A stretch of 64,000 nucleotides of DNA from Stenotrophomonas bentonitica (GTDB taxonomy: Bacteria; Pseudomonadota; Gammaproteobacteria; Xanthomonadales; Xanthomonadaceae): assembly GCF_002887735.1 (NCBI RefSeq), contig NZ_PKQP01000002.1:186001-250000 (forward strand), written 5' to 3'. A program made the position numbers and the translations under genes. Positions 23,100-32,323 of the stretch are shown here, piece after piece (the stretch's first letter is position 1; each line of letters starts with the position of its first letter). The notes under the pieces are model-generated. The model was not told the DNA's origin and searched no databases. It saw nothing but the letters and a program-made list of their open reading frames with translations.

Positions 23100-24761
23100 T
23101 CAGACCTGCAGCAGCTTGCGCGCCGCAGCCCGGGCTTCCTTGCTGACTTCCACGCCGCCCAGCATCCTGGCCAGCTCTTCCTCGCGGGCCTTGGTATCCA
23201 GCTTCTCGACCGCACTCTGGGTCATGCCGTCCACCGGGGCCTTGCTGACCCGGTAGTGGGCGTGGCCCTTGGAGGCGACCTGGGGCAGGTGGGTGACGCA
23301 CAGCACCTGACGCTTCTCGCCCAAGGCGCGCAGCTTCTGCCCGACGATGTCGGCCACGGCGCCGCCGATGCCTGAATCGACTTCGTCGAAGACCATGGTC
23401 GGCACGGCATCCAGGCCCAAGGCGGCGACTTCGATCGCCAGCGAGATGCGGGACAGTTCACCGCCCGAGGCCACCTTGCGCAGGGCGCGCGGCGGCTGGC
23501 CGGCGTTGGCGGCAACGAGAAACTCGACCCGCTCGGCCCCGTTCGGGTCCGGCTTGACCACGCTCTGCGGCTCGATATCGATCAGGAACTGACCGCCGCC
23601 CATGCCCAGCTCGCCGATCAGGGTGGTGGTGGTGTCCGACAGGGCCTTGGCAGCCTTCCGGCGGCTGGCGCTGAGCACCTCGGCCACGGTCTTCCACTGG
23701 CCGGCGGCACGGTCGATCTCGCCGGCCAGGGTCTGCAGGCGCTCGTCGGCACCGCGCAGCTGCTCGACTTCGGCCTCCATGGCATCGCGGTGCTCGCCCA
23801 GCGCTTCCATCGGCACGCGGTGCTTGCGGGCGAGGTCGTGCAGGCGGCCCAGGCGTCGCTCGATGTCCTCGAACTGCTCGGGGTCGGCATCCAGGTCGTC
23901 GTGGACGCGATCAAGCAGGGACAGCGCTTCGTCCAGCTGGATGGCGGCGCTGTCGAGCAGGGCATCGACCTCGCCGAGCCGGCTGTCGTGCTCAGCCACG
24001 CGGGCCAGATCATGCCGGGTCTGCTGCAGCAGCTGCAGCACCGAGACCTCGTCATCGCCGTTGAGGCGGCTGACGGCCACGTCGCAGGCGCCGATCAGCG
24101 CGCTGGCATGGGCCTGGCGGCGGTGGCTGCTGCCCAGGGTGGCGATCGAGGCCGGGTCCAGATCCTCACGCTTGAGTTCGCTCAGCTGGTGCTCCAGGTA
24201 ACCGATCCGATCGCTGACATCGCCCTGGCGCGACAGCGCCTCGGCTTCGTCCACCAGCGCCTGCCAGCGTGCCGCGGTCTGGCGGACCTGGGCGCGCTCG
24301 GCGTCGTTGCGGGCGAAGGCGTCCAGCAGCGAGAGCTGCGAGGGGCGCGAGAGCAGGGCCTGCTGTTCGTGCTGGCCGTGGATCTCCACCAGCATGCCGG
24401 CCAGCTCGGTCAGCTGGGTCAGCGTCACCGGGCGGCCGTTGATGAAGGCGCGCGAACCGCCATCGGCGCGGATCACCCGTCGCAGTTGGCACTGTTCTTC
24501 GTCGTCCAGCTCGTTGTCGCGCAGCCACTGGCGGGCCGGCGCATCGGCCGGCGGCGCGAATTCGGCCGAGAGCTCGGCGCGGGCGGCGCCGTGGCGGACC
24601 ACGCCGCTGTCGGCGCGCAGCCCGGACAGGAAGCCCAGCGCGTCCACCATCAGCGACTTGCCCGCGCCGGTTTCACCCGAGACCACGGTCATGCCGGCGC
24701 CGAATTCCAGCTCGGTGGCGCGGACGACCGCGAAATCCTTGATCGATAGATGTCTAAGCAT
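23100..24761 (-). CDS. recN: DNA repair protein RecN
   Basis: SMC-like ATPase acting in double-strand break repair and DNA-end handling; 553 residues, full length. Walker A SGETGAGKSLMVDAL lies near residue 30, followed by RAFINGRP and IHGQHEQQALLSR typical of RecN. The two coiled-coil arms span residues about 160-380. The C-terminal half has the ABC signature region KVASGGELSRISLAIEV, Walker B (PTMVFDEVDSGIGG) and the distal VLCVTHLPQVAS. It is divergent from hrcA. RecN is SOS-induced in many bacteria, but I see no clear LexA box in the upstream 100 bp. Confidence 0.97.
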   Translation of the reverse strand: MLRHLSIKDFAVVRATELEFGAGMTVVSGETGAGKSLMVDALGFLSGLRADSGVVRHGAARAELSAEFAPPADAPARQWLRDNELDDEEQCQLRRVIRADGGSRAFINGRPVTLTQLTELAGMLVEIHGQHEQQALLSRPSQLSLLDAFARNDAERAQVRQTAARWQALVDEAEALSRQGDVSDRIGYLEHQLSELKREDLDPASIATLGSSHRRQAHASALIGACDVAVSRLNGDDEVSVLQLLQQTRHDLARVAEHDSRLGEVDALLDSAAIQLDEALSLLDRVHDDLDADPEQFEDIERRLGRLHDLARKHRVPMEALGEHRDAMEAEVEQLRGADERLQTLAGEIDRAAGQWKTVAEVLSASRRKAAKALSDTTTTLIGELGMGGGQFLIDIEPQSVVKPDPNGAERVEFLVAANAGQPPRALRKVASGGELSRISLAIEVAALGLDAVPTMVFDEVDSGIGGAVADIVGQKLRALGEKRQVLCVTHLPQVASKGHAHYRVSKAPVDGMTQSAVEKLDTKAREEELARMLGGVEVSKEARAAARKLLQV

Positions 24762-24780
24762 GGTCTACGTTGTACACGAG

Positions 24781-24873
24781 GGGCGTCTCCAAGCCGCGCA
24801 AGCTAGCATGGGCGGGGGGCGTCTCCAATGACTTGCCAACGCCCCGTGCAGCCATTATCTAAGTGGGCGTCTC
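24781..24873 (+). repeat. Three direct copies of GGGCGTCTC between recN and hrcA
   Basis: The 9-mer GGGCGTCTC occurs at 24781, 24817 and 24865, all on the plus strand, the first two extended to CAA. Together they bracket the hrcA promoter. A regulator binding site is the simple reading; no known consensus matches. Confidence 0.6.
24832..24860 (+). promoter_or_regulatory. Sigma-32-like heat-shock promoter of hrcA-grpE-dnaK-dnaJ
   Basis: CTTGCC (24832-24837) and CCATTATCT (24852-24860) are separated by 14 bases, close to the sigma-32 pattern CTTGAA-N11-16-CCCCATNT. They lie 27 bp before the hrcA ATG, ahead of a heat-shock operon. Confidence 0.55.
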
Positions 24874-24886
24874 ACAGGCTGATTCC

Positions 24887-25954
24887 ATGCACCCTTCCGC
24901 GTCCCATCTCGCCCCGCGTGCCCGCCATCTGCTGCGGACGCTGATCGCGCGCCACATCCAGGATGGCGAGCCGGTCGGCTCGCAGACGCTTGCCCGGCAT
25001 GCCGGCCTGGATGTCAGCCCGGCCACCATCCGCAACATCCTGGGCGACCTGGAAGACCTCGGCCTGCTCAGCTCGCCGCATACCTCGGCCGGCCGCGTGC
25101 CGACCGCGCACGGTTACCGGGTGTTCGTGGACAGCCTGGTCAAGATGCAGCCGCCGGGGGAGGGTGAGCTCAGCCGCCTGCGCACCGAGCTGGCCACCGG
25201 CACCGGCACCCAGGCCCTGCTCGGCAGTGCCTCGGAGCTGCTCTCGGCGATGAGCCATTTCGTCGGGGTGGTCAGCGCCCCGCGCCGGGAACAGTTCGCG
25301 TTCCGGCACATCGACTTCGTGGCGCTGGACGCGCGTCGGGTGCTGGCGATCCTGGTGTTTGCCGACAACGAAGTGCAGAACCGGGTGATCGAGCCGCGCC
25401 GCAGCTTCGATCCGGGCGAGCTGGAGCAGGTCGCCAACTACCTCAACGCCAACTGCGCCGGGCGGCCGCTGGCCGAGATCCGGGCCCGGCTGCTGCTGGA
25501 GCTGCGCGATGCGCAGTCGGAGATGGAGCAGCTGCTGGCGCACAGCATCGAGCTGGCCGAGCAGGCGATGGTGCCGCCGGCCGATGACATGGTGCTGGCC
25601 GGGCAGACCCGGCTGATGGGTGTGCAGGACCTGTCCGACCTGGAGCGCCTGCGCGAGCTGTTCGATGTGTTCGCCAGCAAGCGCGAGATCCTCCAGCTGC
25701 TCGAACGCACCATCCAGGCCCCGGGAGTGCGCATCTTCATTGGCGAGGAGACCGGGGTGATGCCGCTGGAAAGCGTCTCGCTGGTCACCGCCCCGTATTC
25801 GGCCGATGGCCAGGTGCTGGGCGTGCTGGGGGTGATCGGCCCCAAGCGGATGGCCTACGACCGGATGATTCCGCTGGTGGAAGCCACCGCCCAGGTGCTG
25901 GGCGCTGCGCTGGGCTCGCCCGGTGGCGGCGGATTGTCCCGCGATCGCGCATAA
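24887..25954 (+). CDS. hrcA: Heat-inducible transcription repressor HrcA
   Basis: 355 residues from ATG 24887; an in-frame GTG at 24863 falls in the third GGGCGTCTC repeat and is unlikely. HrcA binds CIRCE inverted repeats (usually before groESL) and is kept active by GroEL. The winged helix at the N terminus (LLRTLIARHIQDGEPVGSQ, DVSPATIRNILGDLEDLGLL) is followed by a GAF-like domain and inserted dimerisation arm (HFVGVVSAPRREQFAFRHIDF; GVIGPKRMAYDRMIPLVE). It is the first gene of the hrcA-grpE-dnaK-dnaJ operon. I see no CIRCE element upstream, so sigma-32 control is more likely here. Confidence 0.97.
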   Translation: MHPSASHLAPRARHLLRTLIARHIQDGEPVGSQTLARHAGLDVSPATIRNILGDLEDLGLLSSPHTSAGRVPTAHGYRVFVDSLVKMQPPGEGELSRLRTELATGTGTQALLGSASELLSAMSHFVGVVSAPRREQFAFRHIDFVALDARRVLAILVFADNEVQNRVIEPRRSFDPGELEQVANYLNANCAGRPLAEIRARLLLELRDAQSEMEQLLAHSIELAEQAMVPPADDMVLAGQTRLMGVQDLSDLERLRELFDVFASKREILQLLERTIQAPGVRIFIGEETGVMPLESVSLVTAPYSADGQVLGVLGVIGPKRMAYDRMIPLVEATAQVLGAALGSPGGGGLSRDRA

Positions 25955-26036
25955 AGCGGCCTTGGACTCTTGAATCCCGTAGCCGCGCCCACATAGGGGT
26001 GGGTGGAGGCGGAGAGTCACCGCCAAGGATCCGGAA

Positions 26037-26552
26037 ATGAACCAAGATCAGTCAGATATCGCATCCCAGAATCCCGCCGGCGAGCCGGCCGCGGAGCCGT
26101 CCCTGCAGCAGCAGCTGGACAGCCTGCACAACGAGTTGGCGCTGCTGCGCTCGGAGTCGCTGCGCGAGCGCGCCGACCTGGACAACCAGCGCAAGCGCGT
26201 GGCCCGCGACGTCGAGCAGGCGCGCCGCTTCGCCAACGAAAAGCTGCTCGGCGAGCTGCTGCCGGTCTTCGACAGCCTCGATGCCGGCCTCAATGCCGCC
26301 GGCAGTGACCCGAGCCCGCTGCGCGAAGGTCTCGAACTGACCTACAAGCAGCTGCTCAAGGTCGCCGCCGACAACGGCCTGACCCTGCTCGACCCGACCG
26401 GGCAGACCTTTAACCCGGACCACCACCAGGCCATCAGCCAGGTCGACGCGCCCGGCGCGGCGCCGGGCAGCGTGGTCCAGGTGTTCCAGAAGGGCTACCT
26501 GCTCAACGACCGCCTGCTGCGTCCGGCGCTGGTCGTGGTGGCCCGCGACTGA
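26037..26552 (+). CDS. grpE: Nucleotide exchange factor GrpE
   Basis: 171 residues. The cochaperone that drives ADP release from DnaK. It has an acidic, Gln-rich flexible start, a long dimerising coiled coil ([24 protein letters not shown], residues about 22-80) and a C-terminal beta domain with [11 protein letters not shown], the signature NPDxHxA, and [16 protein letters not shown]. It starts 82 bp after hrcA and is followed by 175 bp containing a second candidate heat-shock promoter before dnaK. Confidence 0.97.
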   Translation: MNQDQSDIASQNPAGEPAAEPSLQQQLDSLHNELALLRSESLRERADLDNQRKRVARDVEQARRFANEKLLGELLPVFDSLDAGLNAAGSDPSPLREGLELTYKQLLKVAADNGLTLLDPTGQTFNPDHHQAISQVDAPGAAPGSVVQVFQKGYLLNDRLLRPALVVVARD

Positions 26553-26642
26553 TCCGCAGGCCGGTGAGCCGGGCGTTGCCCGGCTGCTCGACCGGACGCT
26601 GAACGCGTTGGGTCGCCATCGAACACTGTGTTTGATGGACGG

Positions 26643-26671
26643 CTTGAAAGTGTCTCCAGCGTCCCACACAT
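26643..26671 (+). promoter_or_regulatory. Candidate internal sigma-32 promoter before dnaK
   Basis: A perfect CTTGAA (26643-26648) is followed 14 bases later by CCCACACAT (26663-26671), near the sigma-32 -10 consensus. It would allow extra DnaK/DnaJ over HrcA/GrpE after heat shock. The site is 57 bp before the dnaK ATG. Confidence 0.6.
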
Positions 26672-26727
26672 CCCATTCATAACCCGGCAACTGCCGGATG
26701 TACCCAGAACTTTCAGGAGTCTCCCTC

Positions 26728-28656
26728 ATGGGCAAGATCATTGGTATCGACCTCGGCACCACCAACTCGTGTGTGGCGATCATGGACGGCGGCAAGGCCC
26801 GCGTCATCGAAAACGCGGAAGGCGATCGCACCACGCCTTCCATCGTCGCCTACACCAAGGACGGCGAAGTCCTGGTCGGCGCCTCGGCCAAGCGCCAGGC
26901 CGTGACCAACCCCAAGAACACCTTCTACGCTGTCAAGCGCCTGATCGGCCGCAAGTTCACCGACGCTGAAGTCCAGAAGGACATCGCGCACGTGCCCTAC
27001 GGCATCCTGGCCCATGACAACGGCGACGCCTGGGTGCAGACCAGCGACGGCAAGAAGATGGCCCCGCAGGAAATCTCCGCCCGCGTGCTGGAGAAGATGA
27101 AGAAGACCGCCGAAGCGTTCCTGGGTGAGACCGTCACCGAGGCCGTGATCACCGTGCCGGCCTACTTCAACGACAGCCAGCGCCAGGCCACCAAGGACGC
27201 AGGCCGCATCGCCGGTCTGGAAGTCAAGCGCATCATCAACGAGCCGACCGCTGCTGCCTTGGCCTATGGCCTGGACAAGGGTGACGGCCGTGACCGCAAG
27301 ATCGTTGTGTACGATCTGGGCGGCGGCACCTTCGACGTGTCGATCATCGAGATCGCCAACGTGGACGGTGAGAAGCAGTTCGAAGTGCTGGCCACCAACG
27401 GTGACACTTTCCTGGGCGGCGAAGATTTCGACAACCGCGTCATCGAGTACCTCGTCGACGAGTTCAACAAGGACCAGGGCATCGACCTGCGCAAGGATCC
27501 GCTTGCCCTGCAGCGGCTGAAGGACGCCGCCGAGCGCGCCAAGATCGAGCTGTCCACCAGCCAGCAGACCGAAGTGAACCTGCCGTACGTCACCGCTGAC
27601 GCGTCGGGCCCGAAGCACCTGAACATCAAGCTGACCCGCGCCAAGCTGGAAGCGCTGGTGGAAGACCTGATCAAGAAGTCGATCGAGCCGTGCCGCATCG
27701 CGCTGAACGATGCCGGCCTGCGTTCGAGCGACATCGGTGAAGTGATCCTGGTCGGCGGTCAGACCCGCATGCCGAAGGTGCAGCAGGCCGTGACCGAGTT
27801 CTTCGGCAAGGAACCGCGCAAGGACGTCAACCCGGATGAGGCCGTGGCACTGGGTGCTGCGATCCAGGGCGGCGTGCTGGGCGGCGACGTCAAGGACGTG
27901 CTGCTGCTGGACGTGACCCCGCTGTCGCTGGGCATCGAAACCCTGGGTGGCGTGTTCACCAAGATCATCGAGAAGAACACCACCATCCCGACCAAGGCCT
28001 CGCAGGTGTTCTCCACCGCCGAGGACAACCAGTCGGCCGTGACCGTGCACGTGCTGCAGGGTGAGCGCGAGCAGGCCCGCTTCAACAAGTCGCTGGCCAA
28101 GTTCGACCTCTCCGGCATCGAGCCGTCGCCGCGCGGCCTGCCGCAGGTGGAAGTGTCCTTCGACATCGACGCCAACGGCATCCTGCACGTGTCGGCCAAG
28201 GACAAGAAGACCAACAAGGAACAGAAGGTCGAGATCAAGGCCGGTTCGGGCCTGTCCGAGGACGAGATCGCACGCATGGTCGCCGACGCGGAAGCCAACC
28301 GCGAAGAAGACAAGAAGTTCCACGAGCTGGTCCAGGCTCGCAACCAGGCTGACGCGCTGATCCACGGTACCCGTACCGCGATCACCGAGCACGGCAGCAA
28401 GGTCGGCGGCGATGTGATCGGCAAGGTGGAGTCGGCCCTGGCCGATCTGGAAACCGCGATGAAGAGCGACGACAAGGCCCAGATCGAAGCCAAGTCGAAG
28501 GTGCTGGAAGAAGCCGGCCAGGCGCTGTTTGCTGCCTCCGCAGCGGCAGAGCAGGGCGGCGCGGCGCCGGGCCCGGATGCGGGTGCCAACAACGGCGCGC
28601 ACGACGATGTGGTCGACGCCGAGTTCACTGAAGTCAAGGACGACAAGAAGTCCTGA
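26728..28656 (+). CDS. dnaK: Chaperone DnaK (Hsp70)
   Basis: ATP-dependent Hsp70 chaperone of 642 residues from ATG 26728, with CAGGAG ahead; the frame extends 10 codons upstream without need. N-terminal ATPase with [18 protein letters not shown], the phosphate-2 motif [17 protein letters not shown] and the adenosine motif [15 protein letters not shown]. The substrate-binding domain starts after [17 protein letters not shown], and the lid is helical up to a disordered tail ending [15 protein letters not shown], as in proteobacterial DnaKs. It works with GrpE upstream and DnaJ downstream. Confidence 0.99.
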   Translation: MGKIIGIDLGTTNSCVAIMDGGKARVIENAEGDRTTPSIVAYTKDGEVLVGASAKRQAVTNPKNTFYAVKRLIGRKFTDAEVQKDIAHVPYGILAHDNGDAWVQTSDGKKMAPQEISARVLEKMKKTAEAFLGETVTEAVITVPAYFNDSQRQATKDAGRIAGLEVKRIINEPTAAALAYGLDKGDGRDRKIVVYDLGGGTFDVSIIEIANVDGEKQFEVLATNGDTFLGGEDFDNRVIEYLVDEFNKDQGIDLRKDPLALQRLKDAAERAKIELSTSQQTEVNLPYVTADASGPKHLNIKLTRAKLEALVEDLIKKSIEPCRIALNDAGLRSSDIGEVILVGGQTRMPKVQQAVTEFFGKEPRKDVNPDEAVALGAAIQGGVLGGDVKDVLLLDVTPLSLGIETLGGVFTKIIEKNTTIPTKASQVFSTAEDNQSAVTVHVLQGEREQARFNKSLAKFDLSGIEPSPRGLPQVEVSFDIDANGILHVSAKDKKTNKEQKVEIKAGSGLSEDEIARMVADAEANREEDKKFHELVQARNQADALIHGTRTAITEHGSKVGGDVIGKVESALADLETAMKSDDKAQIEAKSKVLEEAGQALFAASAAAEQGGAAPGPDAGANNGAHDDVVDAEFTEVKDDKKS

Positions 28657-28820
28657 TCCGGACTCGACACGGGACGTTGCGCAGGCAGCGTCCCGTTGTC
28701 ATATCCCCCTTCTGGTCCTGACAGCCGTTTCCCGGCCTGTCGGGGCGCCCGGCGAAAGAGCGGACCTGGTGCCGCTCTTCCGCTTTGACGAATCCCGACT
28801 TCCGGAACCCGATTCAAGTT

Positions 28821-29954
28821 ATGAGCAAGCGCGATTACTACGAAGTGCTGAGCGTGTCCCGCACCGCCAGCGACGAAGAACTGAAGAAGGCCTATCGCCG
28901 TTGCGCGATGAAATACCATCCGGACCGCAATCCGGGTGACAGCGAGGCCGAAGCATCCTTCAAGGAATGCAAGGAAGCCTACGAAACCCTGTCCGACAGC
29001 AACAAGCGCCGCATGTACGACGCCCACGGCCACGCCGCGTTCGAGCACGGCATGGGCGGCGGTGGCGGCCCGGGTGGCCCGGACATGGGCGATATCTTCG
29101 GGGACATCTTCGGCAACATCTTCGGCGGTGGCGCCGGCGGTGGTGGTCCGCGCCAGGCCCGCCGCGGTGCCGACATCGGTTACGTGATGGAGCTGGACCT
29201 GGAAGAGGCGGTGATGGGCGTGGAGCGCCGCATCGAGATTCCGAGTCTGGTCGAATGCGATGACTGCAATGCCAGCGGTTCGGAAGATGGCAAGGTCGAG
29301 ACCTGCTCGGTCTGCCGTGGCCAGGGCCAGGTGCGCATCCAGCGCGGCATCTTCGCGATGCAGCAGGCCTGCCACCACTGCAACGGCCGTGGCCGGATCA
29401 TCCAGAACCCCTGCAAGACCTGTCACGGCAATGGCCGTGTCGAGGAAGACAAGGTGTTGTCGGTCAAGGTGCCTGCGGGCGTCGATACCGGCGACCGCAT
29501 CCGTCTGTCCGGTGAAGGCGAGGCCGGTCCGGCTGGCACCCCGGCGGGCGATCTGTACGTGGAAGTGCGGGTGCGCGAGCACGCGATCTTCCAGCGCGAC
29601 GGCGACGACCTGCACTGCGAAGTGCCGATCCGCATCTCGCAGGCCGCGCTGGGCGATACCGTACGCGTGGCGACCCTCGGCGGCTATGCGGAAATCCGCA
29701 TTCCGGCCGAAACCCAGACCGGCAAGCTGTTCCGCATGCGTGGCAAGGGCGTGCGTTCGGTGCGCAGCCGCAGCGAAGGCGACCTGTACTGCCGCGTGGT
29801 GGTGGAGACCCCGGTCAACCTCACCCCGGAGCAGCGCAAGCTGCTGGAGCAGTTCGAGACCACCTTCACCGGCGAGGAAGCGCGCAAGCATTCGCCCAAG
29901 TCGGCGACATTCATCGATGGCGTGAAGGGCTTCTGGGATCGCATGACGTCGTAA
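28821..29954 (+). CDS. dnaJ: Chaperone DnaJ (Hsp40)
   Basis: 377 residues from ATG 28821; an upstream TTG in frame is not needed. The J domain (residues 1-70) has the HPD tripeptide ([11 protein letters not shown]) that triggers DnaK ATPase. A Gly/Phe-rich linker ([20 protein letters not shown]) follows, then four zinc-binding CxxCxGxG-type repeats (residues about 150-225: CDDC, CSVC, CHHC, CKTC) and the C-terminal substrate domain. It is 164 bp after dnaK and closes the heat-shock operon, ahead of a strong terminator. Confidence 0.98.
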   Translation: MSKRDYYEVLSVSRTASDEELKKAYRRCAMKYHPDRNPGDSEAEASFKECKEAYETLSDSNKRRMYDAHGHAAFEHGMGGGGGPGGPDMGDIFGDIFGNIFGGGAGGGGPRQARRGADIGYVMELDLEEAVMGVERRIEIPSLVECDDCNASGSEDGKVETCSVCRGQGQVRIQRGIFAMQQACHHCNGRGRIIQNPCKTCHGNGRVEEDKVLSVKVPAGVDTGDRIRLSGEGEAGPAGTPAGDLYVEVRVREHAIFQRDGDDLHCEVPIRISQAALGDTVRVATLGGYAEIRIPAETQTGKLFRMRGKGVRSVRSRSEGDLYCRVVVETPVNLTPEQRKLLEQFETTFTGEEARKHSPKSATFIDGVKGFWDRMTS

Positions 29955-29984
29955 GCGTCACAGGTTCCTGTGAACTACCGAAGA

Positions 29985-30009
29985 CCCCCTGGAAGCAGGG
30001 GGCTTTTTT
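29985..30009 (+). terminator. Terminator of the hrcA-dnaJ operon
   Basis: CCCCCTG (29985-29991) pairs with CAGGGGG (29996-30002) across GAAG, followed by C and a T6 run. Confidence 0.9.
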
Positions 30010-30026
30010 GTGCGCGCAGACCGGGG

Positions 30027-30130
30027 GTAGAGCCACCCCATGGGTGGCTGCACGCGGTGCCGGGTGGATCGACAGCCACCCATGGGGTGGCTCTACGGTG
30101 GATCGACAGCCACCCATGGGGTGGCTCTAC
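30027..30130. repeat. Three SMAG-type REPs, two within an exact 34-bp tandem duplication
   Basis: Copy A at 30027-30050 has GTAG on the left. Copies B (30073-30096) and C (30107-30130) have CTAC on the right, all with stem AGCCACCC/GGGTGGCT. B and C lie in a 34-bp unit (30063-30096) repeated exactly at 30097-30130, so the outermost copies face outward as in a REP doublet with one side duplicated. Confidence 0.85.
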
Positions 30131-30158
30131 CGGGCGGCGCCGGGCGTAAAATGTCGGC

Positions 30159-31067
30159 ATGAACGAATCCCTCGAAAGCCACCTGGTCCACGGCCGCCGC
30201 CAGCGCCCGGACGGTCCGTCGCCGGTCGACGTCATCTCGGTCCAGTCGCAGCTGGTCTACGGCTATGCCGGCAACAGCGCTGCCGTGCCGCCGCTGCGCG
30301 CGCTGGGCGTGCGCGTGGCCGAAATCCCCACCACGCTGCTCAGCAACGCGCCGTTCTACGAGACCACGCGTGGCCGCGTGCTGCCCTCGGACTGGTTCGC
30401 CGACCTGCTCCTGGGTGCGGGCGAGCGCGGCCTGCCGCAACGCGCGCGGATGCTGGTTTCCGGTTACTTCGGCAGCGTCGGCAACGGTGCGGCCTTCGCC
30501 GATTGGCTCGATGCGGTGTTGCCGTCCTCGCCACAGCTGCGCTACTGCCTGGACCCGGTCATCGGCGACACCCATACGGGCCCTTACGTAGAGCCGGGCC
30601 TGGAAAAAGTGTTCGCCGAGCGTCTGCTTCCGCACGCCTGGCTGGTCACGCCCAATGCCTTCGAACTCGGCCGCCTCACGGGGATGCCGAGCCTGGCCCA
30701 GGACGATGCGATCGCCGCCTCGCAGGCCCTGCTCGCACGCGGTCCGGAATGGGTGCTGGCGCACAGCGTCGGCGGTGATCCGGGCCAGCTGGTCACGCTG
30801 GCGGTCAGCCGTGATGCCATCTGGCGCTGGTCCTCGCCGCATCTGCCGGTGGACGTGGCCGGGACGGGCGACGTGCTGATGTCGCTGCTGGTCGCCTTCC
30901 TGCTGCGTGGCGAAACCTTCGAACAGGCGATCTCGCGCGCCATCGCCGGCGTGCATGTCGCGCTGGAAACCACGCTGGCCAACGGCCACGAAGAGTTCGA
31001 TGTGCTGGCCGCGGCGCCGGCGGCGCTGGCGCTGCCCGATCGTTTCGTTCCCGAGCGTCTGGCGTGA
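30159..31067 (+). CDS. pdxY: Pyridoxal kinase
   Basis: 302 residues, ribokinase superfamily. It phosphorylates pyridoxal in the B6 salvage route to PLP. Family marks are VDVISVQSQLVYGYAGNSAAVPPL at the N terminus, GYFGSV (ADP-side loop), LDPVIGDTHTG (substrate lid), VTPNAFELGRLTG and the catalytic DVAGTGDVLMSLLVAFLL with the anionic-hole GTGD aspartate. PdxY and PdxK are hard to separate by eye; the short lid and lack of an N-terminal insertion favour PdxY. Its stop overlaps the GTG start of tyrA. Confidence 0.93.
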   Translation: MNESLESHLVHGRRQRPDGPSPVDVISVQSQLVYGYAGNSAAVPPLRALGVRVAEIPTTLLSNAPFYETTRGRVLPSDWFADLLLGAGERGLPQRARMLVSGYFGSVGNGAAFADWLDAVLPSSPQLRYCLDPVIGDTHTGPYVEPGLEKVFAERLLPHAWLVTPNAFELGRLTGMPSLAQDDAIAASQALLARGPEWVLAHSVGGDPGQLVTLAVSRDAIWRWSSPHLPVDVAGTGDVLMSLLVAFLLRGETFEQAISRAIAGVHVALETTLANGHEEFDVLAAAPAALALPDRFVPERLA

Positions 31068-32176
31068 GTCTGACACCGGTGGTGGGCATCGTCGGCAGCG
31101 ACGGTGCCTACGGGCGCTGGCTGCGCCGCTTCCTGGAACAACGTCTTGGGCTGGAGGTCATCGGGCATGACCCGGCCGATGCCGCATCGGACAGCCCGGA
31201 GACGCTGCTGGACCGCGCGGAGGTGTTGATCTTCTCCGCACCGATCCGGCACACGCCGGCGCTGATCGCCGACTATGCGGCGCGCTCTGCCGGTCGCGAA
31301 GCCGGTCGGTTGTGGCTGGATGTCACCTCGGTCAAATCCGCACCGGTGGAGGCGATGCTCGCCTCGCAGGCGGAGGTGGTGGGCCTGCACCCGATGACCG
31401 CACCGCCCAAGGCACCCACGCTCAAGGGCCGGGTGATGGTGGTCTGCGAGGCGCGCCTGTCGCAGTGGCAGCCGTTCGTGCAGCAGCTGTGCGACGCGCT
31501 GGAAGCCGAGTGCGTGCGCGCCACGCCGGATCACCACGACCAGGTCATGGCGCTGGTGCAGGCAATGGTGCATGCCACCCATCTGGCGCAGGCCGGCGTA
31601 CTGCGCGAGTACGCGCCGATCCTGGGCGCCTTGCCGGCGTTGATGCCGTACCGTTCGGCCTCGTTCGAACTGGATACCGCGATCATCGCGCGCATCCTGT
31701 CGCTCAATCCGGCGATCTACGAAGACATCCAGTTCGGCAATCCGCACGTCGCACCGATGCTGGACCGCTTGCTGGCCCAGTTGCAGCAGCTTCGCGCGCA
31801 GCTGGAGCAGGGCGATGACGCGGCAAGGGCAGCGTTCCGACAGCAGCTGGTGCTGGATAATCGTGACAGCCTGGGAACCGGGGTGCTGGCCGATGGCAAC
31901 TACACCTTCGAGCGGGTCGGGTACCTGCTCGCGGATCTGACCGAGCGCAATGCGATCAGCGTGCATCTGCCGGAAGACCGGCCGGGTTCCCTGCGCGAGC
32001 TGCTCCACGTGTTCGAGCGGCACCGGGTCAGCCTGGCGTCGATCCATTCCTCGCGCACGCCCGCCGGTGAGGTGCACTTCCGGGTGGGGTTCGTGGCGGG
32101 CAGCGACGCGTTGGCACTGCAGGCGGCCGCCATCGAGATCGATGCGTCCGGGATCGGCCGCGTGCTGGTGCGCTGA
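31064..32176 (+). CDS. tyrA: Prephenate dehydrogenase with C-terminal ACT domain
   Basis: 370 residues with a GTG start overlapping the pdxY stop. It converts prephenate to 4-hydroxyphenylpyruvate in tyrosine synthesis. The N-terminal Rossmann part is GIVGSDGAYGRWLRRFL with DVTSVKSAP and GLHPMTAPP around the nicotinamide. The helical dimer domain carries HHDQVMALVQAMVHATHL. The C-terminal ACT-like domain (residues about 295-370, HLPEDRPGSLRELLHVFERH) suggests feedback inhibition by an aromatic amino acid, probably tyrosine. It is unfused to chorismate mutase. The aromatic pathway link to pdxY is not obvious; PLP is needed by the final transaminase. Confidence 0.92.
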   Translation: MSLTPVVGIVGSDGAYGRWLRRFLEQRLGLEVIGHDPADAASDSPETLLDRAEVLIFSAPIRHTPALIADYAARSAGREAGRLWLDVTSVKSAPVEAMLASQAEVVGLHPMTAPPKAPTLKGRVMVVCEARLSQWQPFVQQLCDALEAECVRATPDHHDQVMALVQAMVHATHLAQAGVLREYAPILGALPALMPYRSASFELDTAIIARILSLNPAIYEDIQFGNPHVAPMLDRLLAQLQQLRAQLEQGDDAARAAFRQQLVLDNRDSLGTGVLADGNYTFERVGYLLADLTERNAISVHLPEDRPGSLRELLHVFERHRVSLASIHSSRTPAGEVHFRVGFVAGSDALALQAAAIEIDASGIGRVLVR

Positions 32177-32194
32177 CACGGTGCAGTGCAACAT

Positions 32195-32240
32195 TCATCC
32201 ACAGGGGGTGTGGATGATCTGCGCACAAACGTGTGGATAA
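32195..32240. promoter_or_regulatory. Cluster of three DnaA-box-like sites
   Basis: TCATCCACA (32195-32203) and TGTGGATGA (32209-32217) form a perfect 9-bp inverted repeat around GGGGG; each is one base from the DnaA box. A consensus box TGTGGATAA lies at 32232-32240. No dnaA, dnaN or gyrB is nearby, so this is not oriC; it could titrate or regulate DnaA. Confidence 0.45.
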
Positions 32241-32278
32241 GTGCGTTCGCGCCTTGCGCCAAAAGGCTGTCAAGATAC

Positions 32279-32297
32279 TTGGTCAAAAAATGACCAA
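32279..32297. repeat. Hairpin after tyrA and after the 64-residue gene
   Basis: TTGGTCA and TGACCAA around an A5 loop. On the minus strand it follows the 64-residue gene and reads T-rich in the loop, so it may act in that gene's 3' end. Confidence 0.4.
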
Positions 32298-32323
32298 CAT
32301 CCGTGCAACTTTTTTGCCGGGCG

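Noticed and set aside
24700-24790. LexA box upstream of recN
   Set aside because: RecN is often SOS-controlled, but no palindrome resembling a known LexA site is visible in the short upstream stretch.
32195-32240. Chromosomal replication origin
   Set aside because: Only three DnaA-like boxes, no AT-rich unwinding element of note and none of dnaA, dnaN, recF, gyrB or parAB nearby.
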